Below, piece after piece: positions 10,554 to 22,361 of a stretch of DNA of 64,000 bases; position 1 is the stretch's first letter, and each line of letters begins with the position of its first letter. The translations under genes were made by a program, and so were the position numbers. A model generated the notes under the pieces. The model did no database searches. It was not told where the DNA came from and was given only the letters and a program-made list of their open reading frames with translations. The DNA is from Bretschneidera sinensis (lineage: Eukaryota; Streptophyta; Magnoliopsida; Brassicales; Akaniaceae), in the NCBI GenBank assembly GCA_023935145.1, contig CM043699.1, positions 124,943,036 to 125,007,035 of the forward strand, written 5' to 3'.

Positions 10554-11644
10554 TGATGAGAGTCATAAAATGCATCTTAACAGTACTTATTTGTTAGTAT
10601 TTTAGGGTTGATCGAGGTTTGAATTACACTTTTATATCTTAATAACTCTAACGTAATATTCTTGGATCATTGACTTATTTCGGTGCATTTTCAGGTACTT
10701 TAAGTTCAAAAGAGATGGAATGCTATCATAGCTTAAAGCACGATGCTTCGTTGCACATTCGAGTGAGGGCATGGTTGTGGAAGGACAAAATGAAGAGAAA
10801 CCAAGTCTCAAGTGTGGGCGCTGCGGCCTGAAGAAGCCTAAGCCTCGGCCTCCATTACCAAGCCCAAAAGAGCAAGGAAGCCATCAGTGTGCGCCGCGGC
10901 CTGGACCAGGCTGAGCTGCGGCACTCAGAGTCTCCACAAGTCAGCACCAATGTGCGTCGTGGCACCCAGAAGCTCACCTAATCAAAGACCAGACAGAGCC
11001 GCGGCGTGAGTAAGTGAGAGCCGCTGCGTGCACAAGAACCCCTGTTTCCTAATTAGGGTTTTAATGATAGTTTAGACCCAAAAATACCCTAGAACCTTTT
11101 GTATTATAAATAGATCACTTAGGTTTTGATAAAGGGACATCTATGAAGGCTGGAAAAGGAGGAGAGAGCTCAACATTACGATGTTCAAGCATAAGCCCTA
11201 TGGCCAACTAATCTCCAAGCAAGGGAAAGGGATGAATCCCTAGGTGTAGTTATTCTTATTTTCATTCTTGATTTAGTTGTAAAGATTTATTGTTAAAAAA
11301 TTGTTTATGAGTTATTCTTCGATTAAATAAGAAAAATTTAGGTTCATGTGACAGCTGCACTTTATGTTTTTCTTATCTTAGATTTTCTTAATCCGGTGAT
11401 TGCATGCTTCTTCTCCATATAAGTCTAGTCAAGCTCTTCTTATGTCAAGTTGTTTGGATGTGATTGAGTCCGGTAGAATTATCTTTTAGGTTTGTCCATT
11501 ACTGCGATATTATCATTAAGATATTTTGTTGTTTCTTGATAAATCTATAGGATAGGTCATGTGTGCTTGAATCGAAATCAAAGAGTACTTCATAGCAATT
11601 ACATTAGGGTTTACATGCACTTTGATTGAATATACACCGATTGC
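10554..11644 (+). repeat. 3' LTR of an Athila-like element, 3'-truncated (type B)
   Basis: It starts TGATGAGAGTCATAAAATGC after a polypurine tract. It has a GC-rich U3 cassette (about 10830-11030, GTGCGCCGCGGCCTGG), TATA at 11102-11112 and the start of U5. Similarity to the full LTR at 15949-17365 stops at 11644, leaving out about 300 bases of U5. The next base begins unrelated Tat-type sequence. Confidence 0.85.
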
Positions 11645-13260
11645 GAAGTGTCGTATTCTTTCATGGTACACCCTTAGAGAGGCTGAGGAGGGGGAGAGAG
11701 CTTACAATGTTCCACCCGAGGATTCTTTCTTTGAGCTGTGTGTCTATTTAGATACCCTCAAGGCTGGGTTTAGGTTCCCTCTCTACACTTTCATTTAGTT
11801 GGTGCTCAACAATTATAAGATTGCACTTGCTCAACTCATGCCAACTTCTATACCTCTTTTGATAGGCTTTATTTATGTGTGCACGAAGCTTAAAAAATTT
11901 GTGATTATTAACTTGTTTAAGAAGCTCTTCACTGCTAATCATTATATCGATGATCATTAGGTTTACTTGAGCCAACAAGCCAAAGAGGTGATGGTGAAGA
12001 AGAACTCGAGCTAGGTGAAGAACTAGAAGAACAAGTTCTTCTTCATTCAGAGTGAATTTAAGTTTGAAGTTATGAGGGAGTAGGACTTGACTTTTCTGGA
12101 AAAATTCTCGGCGTCCCTTTCTTAGTCCTAATGAGGAGAAGACCTTTAAGGATGTGGAAAAGGGTGCTATCATGGCTTCAGAGTTAGATGATAATGAATC
12201 ATTGCCTCGGTGTGAGCTTTTCCCTCACCTAAATTCTGCCCATTTTGACTTGTATATTATTTTGTTATAAATTTTCATAGCTTGGTGACTTATCATGTGT
12301 TTTTTTTCTTCAGTTATGCCTCTGAGTATTAATGAAGTTCAAAGGTCAGAAAAGAGGAAGAGATGATATGCTAAAGCTAAGGAAGGTAGTCAGAGTGTTG
12401 AGAGTAGGAACTAGGGGGCTTTTAGTGCTGGCACTACCGATAAGGCTATTCCCACATCCTAGACCTTTGTTGATTTAGAAGAAGGTCTTTCCACTGATCT
12501 GGGCTCAATGGTTTAAGGTTTAGGACCCCTACTAATTTTATTCCCCCTCTTCTAGAGTCCTCAGTCCTTTGCCCAAACGTGTTTGTTAGGGTGGATGACT
12601 TAGTCTTGGGATGCTTGAGGGTCCCTTGGTAGCATCTGATCAAGGGAATCCCATCGAAGCATATAGTGGGGCTAATTGTTGAGACTCTAGAGATATTGGA
12701 CAATATGGTCTTAGAGCTTTAGTCCAAGTTACGATTCTTTCTCTCTTCTTTTCAATCTCATTTTATGTCAATGTACCTTTCTTCTTTCTATTTTAGGCTA
12801 GTATCAGAGCATCAGTACTTTCTTGATGGTTTGTAGATGTGAGCCAATAGCTTGAGGAATGTAAGACTCGTGTGGCCTAGCTCGAGGCCAAGGTTGAGAC
12901 CAAAGATGAGAGGATCTTTGTTGTTGAGGAAGAGGTCTCTATCCTTGCAAAAGGTTTGTCTAAGGCCTAAAAGGAGGTTGTACCTCTGAGGGTCCAGCTT
13001 GTCGATCCGAGAGGAGGGCTGTAAAGGTGTACCAAGTCTCTAAAGGCCAAATTCGTGGAGGCCCATGACTAAAGAGACCAATGGTTACTACCTCTAAGGC
13101 TTTGACGCAATAAAGGACAAGGTCACTAGGGCATTTTCTGATATCAATCTTTTTAGTATCTATGTTTTTTGATGGCAAGACTACCATGGCCAAAGATGAC
13201 CAGGATATTTATATTTGAAAGGAAGAGATTTGGATCGCCCCTAGAAGCCTTGAGGCATAG
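11645..13260 (+). pseudogene. Antisense additional ORF of the Tat block (Transposase_28-like), broken
   Basis: The translation starts near VPPEDSFFELCVYLDTL and continues KAGFRFPLYTF, the pattern of the 'putative gypsy type transposon' N-terminal domain (PF04195-like, recognised from memory). Several stops are TAG where Trp would fit. Two stretches look like introns, one ending TTCTTCAG at about 12314 and one ending CTATTTTAG at about 12797. Downstream is a coiled-coil-like part (LEAKVETKDERIFVVEEE) and a C-terminal KDKVTRAFSDINLF, also typical of this family. Function is unknown; it is dead here. It is antisense to the gag at 14215-15788. Confidence 0.65.
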
Positions 13261-14214
13261 GACTCTTTTGTTTCTTTATTTTTGTAATTGGTATGCGAGT
13301 CCGTCTCTCGTACTTAAAATTTGAATATTAATAAAAGAATGTGTTCTTATTGTCTCATGTGTATATCTTCGTGTTTTGGCTTTGTAGCTTCTTCTTTCGA
13401 TTGTTTGAGTGTGAATGACCCAAGTGTTGAGACTTATAAGGATTTTCCTATAAGAAATCTTAAATATCAGCTAGGTATGTTTGTGAATTTTTTCCTGAGT
13501 GTGAGTATAACTCAAGGCCTTATACTCAGGTTGCTTGGCTTTGTACCAAAGGTTTTTAACTTATGAGGATTTTCCTTGGTAAGGAAAAATTCTAAGTCTC
13601 AGTCTGGTGTGTTTATGGATTTTTTTTCGAGTGTAAGTATAGCTCTGGGCCTTATACTCGAGCTTACTAGCCTAAGAGCTTTTGGAGAAAGTGTACCGAG
13701 GAGTTAAGATGCTTAGGACATTATCCTCGGGTTTTGTGGAAAATATACTGAGAGGCTAAGGCATTAGGGTCCATTATCCTCTGGCTTTTTGGCTCGGGAG
13801 CTTGTCTAAGTCTTTTGCTAAGCATTAGAGCATGTTAGTTCTCGAGCTTTTAGATTGATTAACTCTAAGATGAGTCATCCTCGAGGGGGGAAATCCCTTG
13901 ATTGGCTATTATGCTAATCTTCAAGCCTAGATATACCTAAGCCTTGGTGCCTAAGATATGAGGGCTTAGTGCCTCAAAGATAAAGGCCAAGGTACATCAA
14001 AGATAATGGCTTTTTTAGCGTGTTTGAGCTAACTTCAAAAGCGAGTACTAATGGCATTATCACTATGTGCATGTTTTTTTGTAAAGAAATCATATGGGTA
14101 AATAGTAAATGATTTTATATATTTAACTGAATATTCCAAACCTATAGAGATAAAAAAAAAATGTACAAAAAAGGAAAACTACGTTACCAATAGGAATTCT
14201 TAAGGTTCTCGGCA
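13261..14214. other. Noncoding stretch with degenerate short repeats
   Basis: No gene is recognised. From 13440 to 13830 there are loose repeats built on GAGTATAACTC or GTATAGCTC followed by a GGCCTTATACTC word (about 13500-13530 and 13630-13660), and further GAGG/CTCGG-rich lines. 14090-14200 is AT-rich. Confidence 0.5.
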
Positions 14215-15788
14215 TTACAGGCTCGACATATTAGTGTGTTGAGGATTTCTATTCTCTGGCTTTGCCTGGAGCTGTCTTTACTTCGATTAGGGTCGTTCTT
14301 GAGACTTTGCCTAGATGCTCTCCTAGGGCTTCATCTCGGCTGGTCTCTGTTGTTTCTTTAGTACGCTGTAGTTTTGGTGTATTTTTTGAAATATCTTCTC
14401 TGAATGAGGGATTATATCTAGTCTTTGAGTGCGTGGCACTCCTCAATGTCATGGCCCTGATCGTGGTTAAACTGACACCATCGAGACTTATCCTTGTTTT
14501 CACTGGGTCTCCTAGGCTTTAAAAGGTAATGGACTAGGTCTCGGTCCTGGATTCCTATCAATATGTTTGGTCTGGGAGCATTAAGAGGCATATAGATCTC
14601 GAATCTTTGGGGAGGCTTCTCATTTTCTTCTTTGCGAGACTTCTTTTGGGAGTTGTTCCTCGAGTTGCCCTGTTCCTTCTTACATTTCTATTTGTTCTCC
14701 TCACGTTCCCTTTATAATTCTTGATCTTCCTCAATAATTATGTATTCCATAGCCTGGGCAAGGATCTTGTTCATGCCTCTAGTCGAAGGTCTAGAGAGCT
14801 TTAAGCTGAAGGAGACTGATCTGAGCTCGTTTTTGAATGCCACCATTTGGATCTTTAGGTCAAGGTCACAAACCTGCCATTCTCTTGCATTAAAATAAGA
14901 GATATAATCTCGGAGTTTCTCACATTTCTATTATTTTATATTGAAGAGGCTTTTTGAGCTCTTCCTCAGTCCTTTGTTGTTGAGGAAATGAATGATAAAT
15001 GCGCAACTTAGTTGTTAGATGCTTCTAGACCTCAAGTGATAGTGTTGGTGGCTTTCTTAAGAGTTAAGGAAAATGTTCAACACAACACTACATCAGGATG
15101 GCAATGCAAAAGAATTATCATCTTGTAGTGCTAGAGGTCATCCATTGGGTTGGTGATGTCGTCATAGGCCTTTGTGATTGGCATTCTAAAGTATCGGTAC
15201 AGTGGTGGGTCAAGAATCTTTTGTGTGAATGAAGGGTCTTAGAAGTCAAGCTCATCCAGGATGTTCCTCCCTTTACTCATGAACGCTTTCCTTATGCGAT
15301 TGTCCATCTTTTTTAGGTTCTTGTCTAAGTCCACGTTATTCTTGGAAGTTACGAAATCGCCTTGGGCTTTTGCTTTTTGATGTAGATGAGAGAATCCAGT
15401 AGTAAACCCACTATTGGTGGAATGAAGACTCTGGTTGGGTCCTAGTGCCTCGTTGGTCTACGGCGTTGTTATGGCAGCTGAGGTTTGTTAGGAGGGGCTT
15501 GCCCTTCAATTTGTGTGACTAAGTCGGCTACCATTAGGATGAGTTCCTATAACCACCTTTCGCTGACTGTAACGTTTGGATTGACGCGGTTCTAACAATG
15601 GACTGAGTTGTCCGACTAAGACTACTAGGTTTGTTCTAATTTCTTTTCTAAATGATTGGTTAGACCTTCTCTAATTGTGATGTTCTTAGGAATCGCAAGG
15701 AGATCAGAGTTAAGGTACAACTCACGACTGGTCGAGGCCCAAGTCATGGTGCTAGCGATAGTGGCAATAGCAACTGTGATAGCAGCCA
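14215..15788 (-). pseudogene. Tat-lineage gag, broken
   Basis: From a possible ATG at 15788 the minus strand gives, with many stops, MDNRIRKAFMSKGRNILDEL, a YFRMPITKAYDDITNPMDDL block, LRDYISYFNAREWQ and MVAFKNELRS. This is the order of the retrotransposon gag family in Tat elements. The knuckle at 14477-14436 reads CQFNHDQGHDIEEC, the Tat-style pattern rather than CX2CX4HX4C, followed by HALKD and a further polar segment. Gag would form the particle. No protease or RT follows, so pol has been lost or was never present. Confidence 0.72.
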
Positions 15789-15841
15789 TTTTGGTCATGC
15801 TTCAGGTCAGCATCATTAACAGATGTGTTCTTCTTGCTGGT

Positions 15842-15862
15842 TTTCTCATGGATAGTTCCAAT
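15842..15862 (-). other. Decayed primer-binding-site-like box of the Tat block
   Basis: The minus strand reads TATTGGAACTATCCATGAGA, close to the TTGGCGCCGTCTGTGGGAA box common before Tat gag genes if most differences are transitions. It precedes the gag ATG by about 55 bases. The assignment is tentative. Confidence 0.4.
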
Positions 15863-15948
15863 ATGTTGATGCCGAATACATGACAGGTGATCCTACGAGC
15901 GTATCAATGTACTTGCACACACTAGAACAGAGAAAACCTAAAAAGTCA

Positions 15949-17365
15949 TGATGAGAGTCGTAAAGTGCATCTTAATACTACTTATTTATTAGCATTTTAG
16001 GGTTGATCTAGGGTTGAATTACACATTTATACCTTAACAATTCTAAAGTATCATTCTTGGATCATTGATCTATTTTAGTGCATTTTCAGGTACTTTGAGT
16101 CTAAAAGAGATGGAAAAGTTATCGTTGCTTAAAGCACGAAGATTCCATGCGTGTCGGAGTGAAGGCATGGTTGTGGAAAGACAAAATGAAGAGAAACCAA
16201 GTCTTTAGTGTTCCATGCTGCGGCTTAGAACCTCAAGCCTCGCCCACCAGAACCATCAACTACTCGGATAAAAGCTCGAGGTTGTGCGCCACGGCCTGGA
16301 AAAGCTGAGCCACGACCTCCAGAAGCCTCCACAAGACCAAGATCAAAGGCTGAGCTGCGGCCTGGACAGTCTGAGCTGAGGCCTAGCCAGTCTGAGCCGC
16401 GGCCTCCAGCACAACACAAAGCCAGGACCAAGGCCATGCCGCAGCCTGGAAAGGCTGAGCCGCGGCGCAAGCGTGATGCCTTGTTTCCTAATTAGGGTTT
16501 CAATGATAGTTTAGACTCAAAAATACCCTCAAACCTTTTGTATTATAAATAAGATCACTTAGGGTTTGAGAAAGGAGGCTGGAACTCAAGAAAGCTTCCA
16601 CATTCTTCTCAATCACGGTGTTCAAGCATGAGCCCCATGGCCAACTAATCTCAAAGCAAGGCAAAGGGATGAATCCCTAGGTGTAGTTGTTCTCATTTCC
16701 ATTCTTGGCTCAGTTGTAAGGATTTATTGTTAAATATTGTTATGATTTACTCTTTGATTAAACAAGAAGAATTTAGGTTCATGTGACAGCTGCAATTTAT
16801 GTTCTTCTTCTCTTAGAATATCTCTTAATCCGATGATTGCATGCTTCTCCTCCATATAAGTCTAGTCAAGCTCTTCTTATGTCAAGTTGTTTGGATGTGA
16901 TTAATTTTGGTAGATTTATGTTTTAGGTTTGTCCATTACTGCGATATTGTTATTGAAATATATTGTTGTTTCTTGATAAATCTATAAGATAGGTCATGTG
17001 TGCTTAAATCGAAATCAATTAGTGATTTGTAGCAATTACATTAGAGTGTTAAGGCGCTGTGATTGAATATTTGCCGATTGCTTGTTTGGGATGTGAAACT
17101 AGCAATCGAGATAAAAACAATTGAATCGAGATTGGAATAAGGCAACGAACTTAGGAAGGATTCCCGGAACCTTGTTATTTCCCTATTATATTCTTCATTA
17201 TATTTACACAACTCTTTCTCATTATTTCATTATCAAAACTCAGATTCTCTCATTTAAATTTTATCGTTCATGTTAAGGTTTACATTTTCCCTTGTAGATC
17301 GCTTTCCTCGTGGGATCGACACCTCAGCTATACACAAAAACCGCTTATTAGTTTGAGCGTAATCA
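15949..17365 (+). repeat. 5' LTR of element C (type B)
   Basis: It runs TGATGAGAGTCG to GAGCGTAATCA, 1417 bases. The GC-rich U3 cassette (about 16215-16480) has repeated GCGGCCTGG and CGGCCTCCAG words. The TATA box TATTATAAAT lies at 16541-16550. The U5 holds the CACATGAACC and TTTGGGATGTGAAACT blocks shared, in variant form, by the other Athila-like LTRs. Confidence 0.9.
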
Positions 17366-17370
17366 AATTT

Positions 17371-17387
17371 TGGTGCCATTGTCGGGG
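17371..17387 (+). other. Primer-binding site, tRNA-Asp type (element C)
   Basis: TGGTGCCATTGTCGGGG matches TGGCGCCGTTGCCGGGG at 14 of 17 positions, 5 bases after the LTR. Confidence 0.85.
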
Positions 17388-17521
17388 AAACGCGCTTAAG
17401 TACAAGGAAGATTGTCAACTTTGAGACAAAACAGTAATATTGTTCTTTTCTCTTTGTTTTGATTTTCTAATTTTCTTTTATTATTTTGTTTTATTCATTT
17501 GCCCTCTAATTCCTTTGGTGT

Positions 17522-18174
17522 ATGCTTAGACTGAGAGATTCGCGAGGTAGATTTATTAAAAGACCCGAAATAGAGTTACCTTCTCCTTCCGCGTCCGTTA
17601 GTGAAACCTTTCCTAGAGCAAACCATAGTGCACACCCAAGTAAGAATTTAGAGGATTTTGTTAACATGGCCGACAATAACAATGAGAATGTTGCTAGGAC
17701 ACTTAAGGATTACTTGCACCCTAGCCGAACGGCCACACCATCTTGTATCATGTTCTCCCCTAATGTTCAACAACCTGAGTTTAAGCTGGCCATGATTCAA
17801 TTGCTACCAACCTTCCATGGGTTTGAGAATGAAAACCCCTACGTCCACATTAGGGAATTTGAGGAAGTAGTAGCAACCTTTCAAAATAGGGCTGATATGG
17901 TAGTTGGGATGAGATGACTAAAGCTTACCTGCTGCTCCTATATCAAAATTAAAAGATAGTAGCAACCTTTCAAAATATGGTTTTTCCCTTTTTCACTTAA
18001 GGAAAAGGCTAAGGTTTGGCTTTACTCATTATGGCCTTGGTCTATAGGTAGTTGGGATGAGATGACTAAAGCCTTCTTCCAAAAGCATTTCCCGACCCAT
18101 AAGACCAATAACCTCAAGAGAAAAATCTCAAACTTTGCACAAAATGAGTGAAACCTTATATCAAGTTTGGGAAC
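17522..18174 (+). pseudogene. gag of element C, first part
   Basis: It starts MLRLRDSRGRFIKRPE, followed by LKDYLHPSRTATPSCIMF, IQLLPTFHGFENENPYVHI and FEEVVATF, the gag N-terminal half. At 17889 the frame is destroyed by filler DNA (separate entry). Gag similarity then resumes with FPFSLKEKAKVWLYSLWP and FFQKHFPTHKTNNLKRKI, up to the target site of element D at 18174. The gene continues at 28419. This subfamily is clearly diverged from the gag of A, D and E. Confidence 0.85.
17868..17977 (+). repeat. 21-bp direct repeat flanking templated filler DNA
   Basis: Positions 17868-17888 and 17957-17977 are identical 21-base copies of gag sequence. Between them, 17899-17924 equals 18047-18072 (26 bases of gag just downstream). 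Positions 17918-17957 equal 21675-21714 (40 bases inside element D integrase, same strand). The two source blocks overlap by CTAAAGC. Confidence 0.9.
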
Positions 18175-19669
18175 TGATTACGCCCAAAACATAATGCGGT
18201 TATTGTAGTATAGTTTTGGGGTGTCGATTCCACAGAGAAATAAGTTAATTACAAAAGAAGGTGTTAACCTTAACACAAATGATAAAAGACTAAATGAATC
18301 TGAGTTTTTGATTGTGCAAAAAGGGTAATTGTGTAAATAGGTTTGAAATATAATTAAGAATGATAAGGTTACAGGAATCCTCCCTAGGCTCGTTGCTCTA
18401 ATCCTAACTTGATTCAGTTTTTTTTTTTTTCTCGATTGCAAGTTTCACATCCCAAACAGGCAATCGGAAAATATTCAATTAAAGTGCAACTATAAATCCT
18501 AATGTAATTGTTATGAATTATTCTCTACTTTCATGCACACATGACCCAACTTATAAATTATCAAAAGACGACGATATATCTAACGACAATACCGCAGAAA
18601 TGGACAAATCTATAAAAGAGATCTACTGGACTCAATCACACCCAAACAGATACACATAAGAAAAGCATGACTGAACTTATATGGAAAAGAAGCATGCAAT
18701 CACCGGACTAATAAAAATCTATTAATTAAATTAAAGAATAAAACATAACAATATTTAATGAAAATAATACCAAACTACAACTGAATCAAATAAAAGAAAT
18801 AAGAACAACTACACCTAGGGATTTATCCATTCGCCTTGCTTGAAGACTAGCCGCTCATGGAGCTCATGCTTTCTTGAGTTGCCTCCGGCCTCTCAACGAT
18901 CATCTCCTCCTCGGTAGCGAAAGCTTCGGCGATTCCTCAACTTGCCTTCAAAATTATACTTTCGGATTCGTCCTAAAGGCCCTCTGGATTCACTCTCTGA
19001 TGTATTCAGATGAGCTCCGATTGAATGCCCCAAAGCTGAAGTGGAGTAGGCCTTTTATAGAGAAATACCACGAGTGCAATGTGTTTCCAATCCAATGTGG
19101 GATGTGGGATATAGAAATGTGTTTTCCAACCAATGTGGGATGTGAGATTTAAGCTCAAAATCACACTGAAATCCCGCACAGCCCGCACAGCCTGACCTTT
19201 GTCTACTTAAACTGCCATAACTTTCTCTCGAAAAATCCTTTTGACGAACCGTAAAATTCTCCAGAAAATAGACTTCCGGATATTTCTATGAATATATGGC
19301 TCATCTCCTGGTTCTTCTTGTATCAATACAGTTTAATTTTGAAAGATGATTGATCTGTACGGGCAATTCTAGCAATTTAGTGAAACTCCTTTCCAGTCCA
19401 GGCAGCAGCTGTTGCTCTTTTAAGCCCTCAATCTTGTCCTTTCGGAAGCATTCCTTCACTCCAGTATGCCTCGAGTCTTTGTGCTTCAAGCAATGATAAC
19501 TTTTCCTCCTCTTTTGAGCTTAAAGTACCTGAAAATACACTGAAATAAGTCAATGGTCCAATAATATCACTCTAGAGTTATTAACACATAAAAGCATAAT
19601 AAAGATCGAGATCAATCATAAAATGCTAACAATTAACCACTGTTGAGAAGCATTTTATGACTCTCATCA
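18175..19669 (-). repeat. 3' LTR of element D (type D)
   Basis: On minus it runs TGATGAGAGTCATAAAATGC to GGGCGTAATCA, 1495 bases. The TATA box CTATAAAAGG is at 19060-19051. U3 contains a double copy of a CCCACATTGG-like word (about 19090-19150). Confidence 0.93.
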
Positions 19670-21180
19670 CAACCCTAACTAGCTTATTGCTAGTCCCTAG
19701 CAATTCAAGCGAAGACAAGAGATGAATTCTACGATAGCACTCTAAGTAAGTGAAAAGCAATATTAGTGTTAACCAAGAGAAATTCACATTTTGTCTCAAA
19801 AATTTAATTAACACATAGCATATAGAATCATTAAATTTCACCCAAATCCAAAAGTAATTCAAACACCAATATTAAAATCGTTATTGACTCTTAGCATCCA
19901 TCTTACCACAAGCCATTAATCTGAACACCCGGATGATTTTATGCATAAGATTCATGAATATAAGTCTTGGCCTCTAAACATGATAAATTTTGTGACGTCA
20001 ATCACAAAAACAAGCTCCATATGCTTACATTTCAAACCACTCTCCACTATTGTAGAAAAATCACACTACATTGGATCAATAGGTCTTTAATAAGCTTGTA
20101 ACGTTCGGCTAAGGTAAAGGCTAAGAAAGAATGGGAAGAATTGACAAGTAAAAGAACTTAATCTCTTAGTTTTGAACACAGCTCTTTAAGTACTGCATAA
20201 CCTTACTTCAATTCCCAACTCTTCCAACCATTTTTAAAGCATTTCTTTTCAACAAATTACCATTTTTTTCTTTCTTTGCCATAATTCATTTTTCTTCTTT
20301 TTTTTTTTTTGTATTTTGGCATAAGACCATTCATCTCCTTTTTCATTATTCATTTTTTTTTCTTTTCTTTTCCACAACCCCCAACTTATCTCCTTGAATG
20401 TACTTGGGTTGTGGTAATGATATATATTTTCATATTTCCACCCCTTACTCCTTTTAAGTGCTTCTCACAACATGTGTATAGTTAAGTTCTTTTAAAAGAG
20501 AGGTAAGGATAAAATATTCTCTTTAGGCTCATAAGGGTGAGCGAATGGGTTTTTAAAAGAAACCAGGCTCAACTTCTTTTTCAAAAAAAAGGCTCAAATA
20601 GGTGACTAGTGATATATATTGCAAGGGTAGGTTTGAAAGGCTCAAACGGTTCAAAAATGGCCTATATTATATCCTAAGTAATGTGCATTCTAGGTTTTCG
20701 CCTCAAGTGGTTATCAAGTAAGTTCTAGAGCTTGTCGAGACCGCAAAAATATTCATAAAATAATCACACATAAAATTTTTCTAAATGTTTTCGATTAATC
20801 ATACAATCTTACCACAAGCTAGAGTCTCTAACCAAATCAAGATTGATACTTAAATTAATTTCAAACCGAAACAAAATTTAACTCCTTCTAAATGCTATCT
20901 GCTATCTCAATTAAGCTATATCATTGACATGTAAATTGACTCTAAAGCTAACAAGAAGCATGCTAGACACACACAAAGATGACACCAAGCGGTTCAACAG
21001 TTATAAAAAATGTGTTTCCCCCTCACCCCCAACTGAAAATAAGCATTGTCCTCAATGTAAAAGCAAAAATTAAGGAAACTTCATTTTTAACCAAAGGTGA
21101 GTGGAGCAAAAAAATCGTGCACGACCAATTGAATTGCATGCTCAACTTCTTGTTGAAAATTCGATCTACAACATAGAACA
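19670..21180 (-). other. Noncoding 3' region of element D with polypurine tract
   Basis: No gene. This is the minus-strand copy of the conserved pre-3'-LTR module. Next to the LTR the minus strand reads GCTAGTTAGGGTTG, a decayed polypurine tract. The GTTGGGGGTGAGGGGG-like box near 21020-21040 corresponds to 37880-37900 in C and 61435-61450 in E. No extra ORF separates it from integrase. Confidence 0.8.
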
Positions 21181-21329
21181 CACAAAAAGAAGGCAACTAC
21201 GGTGTACCACCGGGTGTTAGCACACTAAAAATTAATCATTAAAATGGACTAAAAAAAAACAAAACTACAAAACAAAAGAAAGAAAAATAAAAGTAAATAC
21301 GTACTTGTGTTGTGTGGTCAGGATGCGTA

Positions 21330-22361
21330 GACTGGATCTATAAGCGAAATTTCTTCCACTTTCGAATCTGGTCTATCGACTAAGATCTTAAGTCATTGAC
21401 CATTGACTTTGAAAATTCGACCATCTCTAGTATCTTCGATTTCTACCGCCCCATTTTCAAAAACAGTTTTCACTACAAAAGGGCCGGTCCACCTCGACTG
21501 AAGTTTTCCAGGATGCTTATGGAGTCTAGATTCGTATAAGAAAACCCGATCATTAGGTTTAAACATTTTCCTCAAAATATTTTTATCATGGAATATTTTC
21601 ATTTTAGACTTATACATCCTAGAGCTCTCATAAGCATCGTTTCTTAACTCCTCTAACTCGGTCAATTGATATTTCTAAAGCTTACCTGCTGCTCCTATAT
21701 CAAAATTAAAAGATTTAATTGCCCAATATGCTCGATGCTTGAGCTCTACAGGTAAGTGGCAAGGCTTTCCAAAGACAAGCCGATAAGGTGACATACCTAA
21801 GGGAGTTTTAAAAGCTATACGGTAAGCCCAAAGCATATCAACTAGTCTCAAAGACCAATCCTTGCGATCCTGATTAATCGTTTTTTCTAGAATTTGTTTA
21901 ATCTCCCTATTAGCGAGCTCTACTTGCCCACTAGTCTGAGGATGATAGGCAGTAGAAATTTTATGTAACACCCCGTATTTTCGCATCAAAGCTTCAAAAG
22001 AACGGTTTCACAAATGTGTACCTCGATCACTTATTATAGCACGTGGCGTACCGAATCGAGATAACACATTTTCTTTAAGAAATTTAATTACCGTTCTGTT
22101 ATCATTGCTTTGGCAAGCTGCTGCCTCTACCCATTTAGATACATAATCTATGGCCACGATGATATAAAGGTATCTGAAGGAAGGAGGAAAGGGTCCCATA
22201 AAATCGATGCCCCAACAATCAAAGATTTCAATTACCAAAATAGGGTTTAATGGCATCATATTTCGACGAGACACAGCTCCTAACTTTTGACACCTTTCAC
22301 ATGAGTGATAATAGATGTTTGCATCTTTAAACAAGGTAGGCCAATAAAATCCACACTGCAA
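21330..22361 (-). pseudogene. Integrase core and C-terminus of element D, broken
   Basis: The open piece 22361-22008 has [20 protein letters not shown], the second half of the His2Cys2 domain, then [16 protein letters not shown] with the first catalytic Asp and ISDRGTHL with the second. 21989-21675 carries [17 protein letters not shown] with the catalytic Glu. 21665-21393 is the C-terminal domain ([16 protein letters not shown]). Short frame breaks separate the three pieces. This gene supplied, or shares, the 40-base block found in C gag filler. Confidence 0.9.

Larger units (their letters stand above)
11645..15948 (-). mobile_element. Decayed Tat-lineage Ty3/gypsy block
   Basis: A minus-strand gag (15788-14215) with a Tat-style single knuckle lies right of a plus-strand ORF of the 'gypsy-type transposon' family (11645-13260); pol is absent. 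Tat elements are known to carry additional ORFs, some antisense to gag-pol, so one decayed, pol-less derivative explains both. Its right end is cut by the LTR at 15949, and no LTR is visible at the left end. Orientation is given by gag. Confidence 0.65.

Noticed and set aside
13321..13566. A plus-strand coding gene
   Set aside because: Lies in degenerate repeat sequence behind the Tat extra ORF; no motif and no homologous counterpart in the window.
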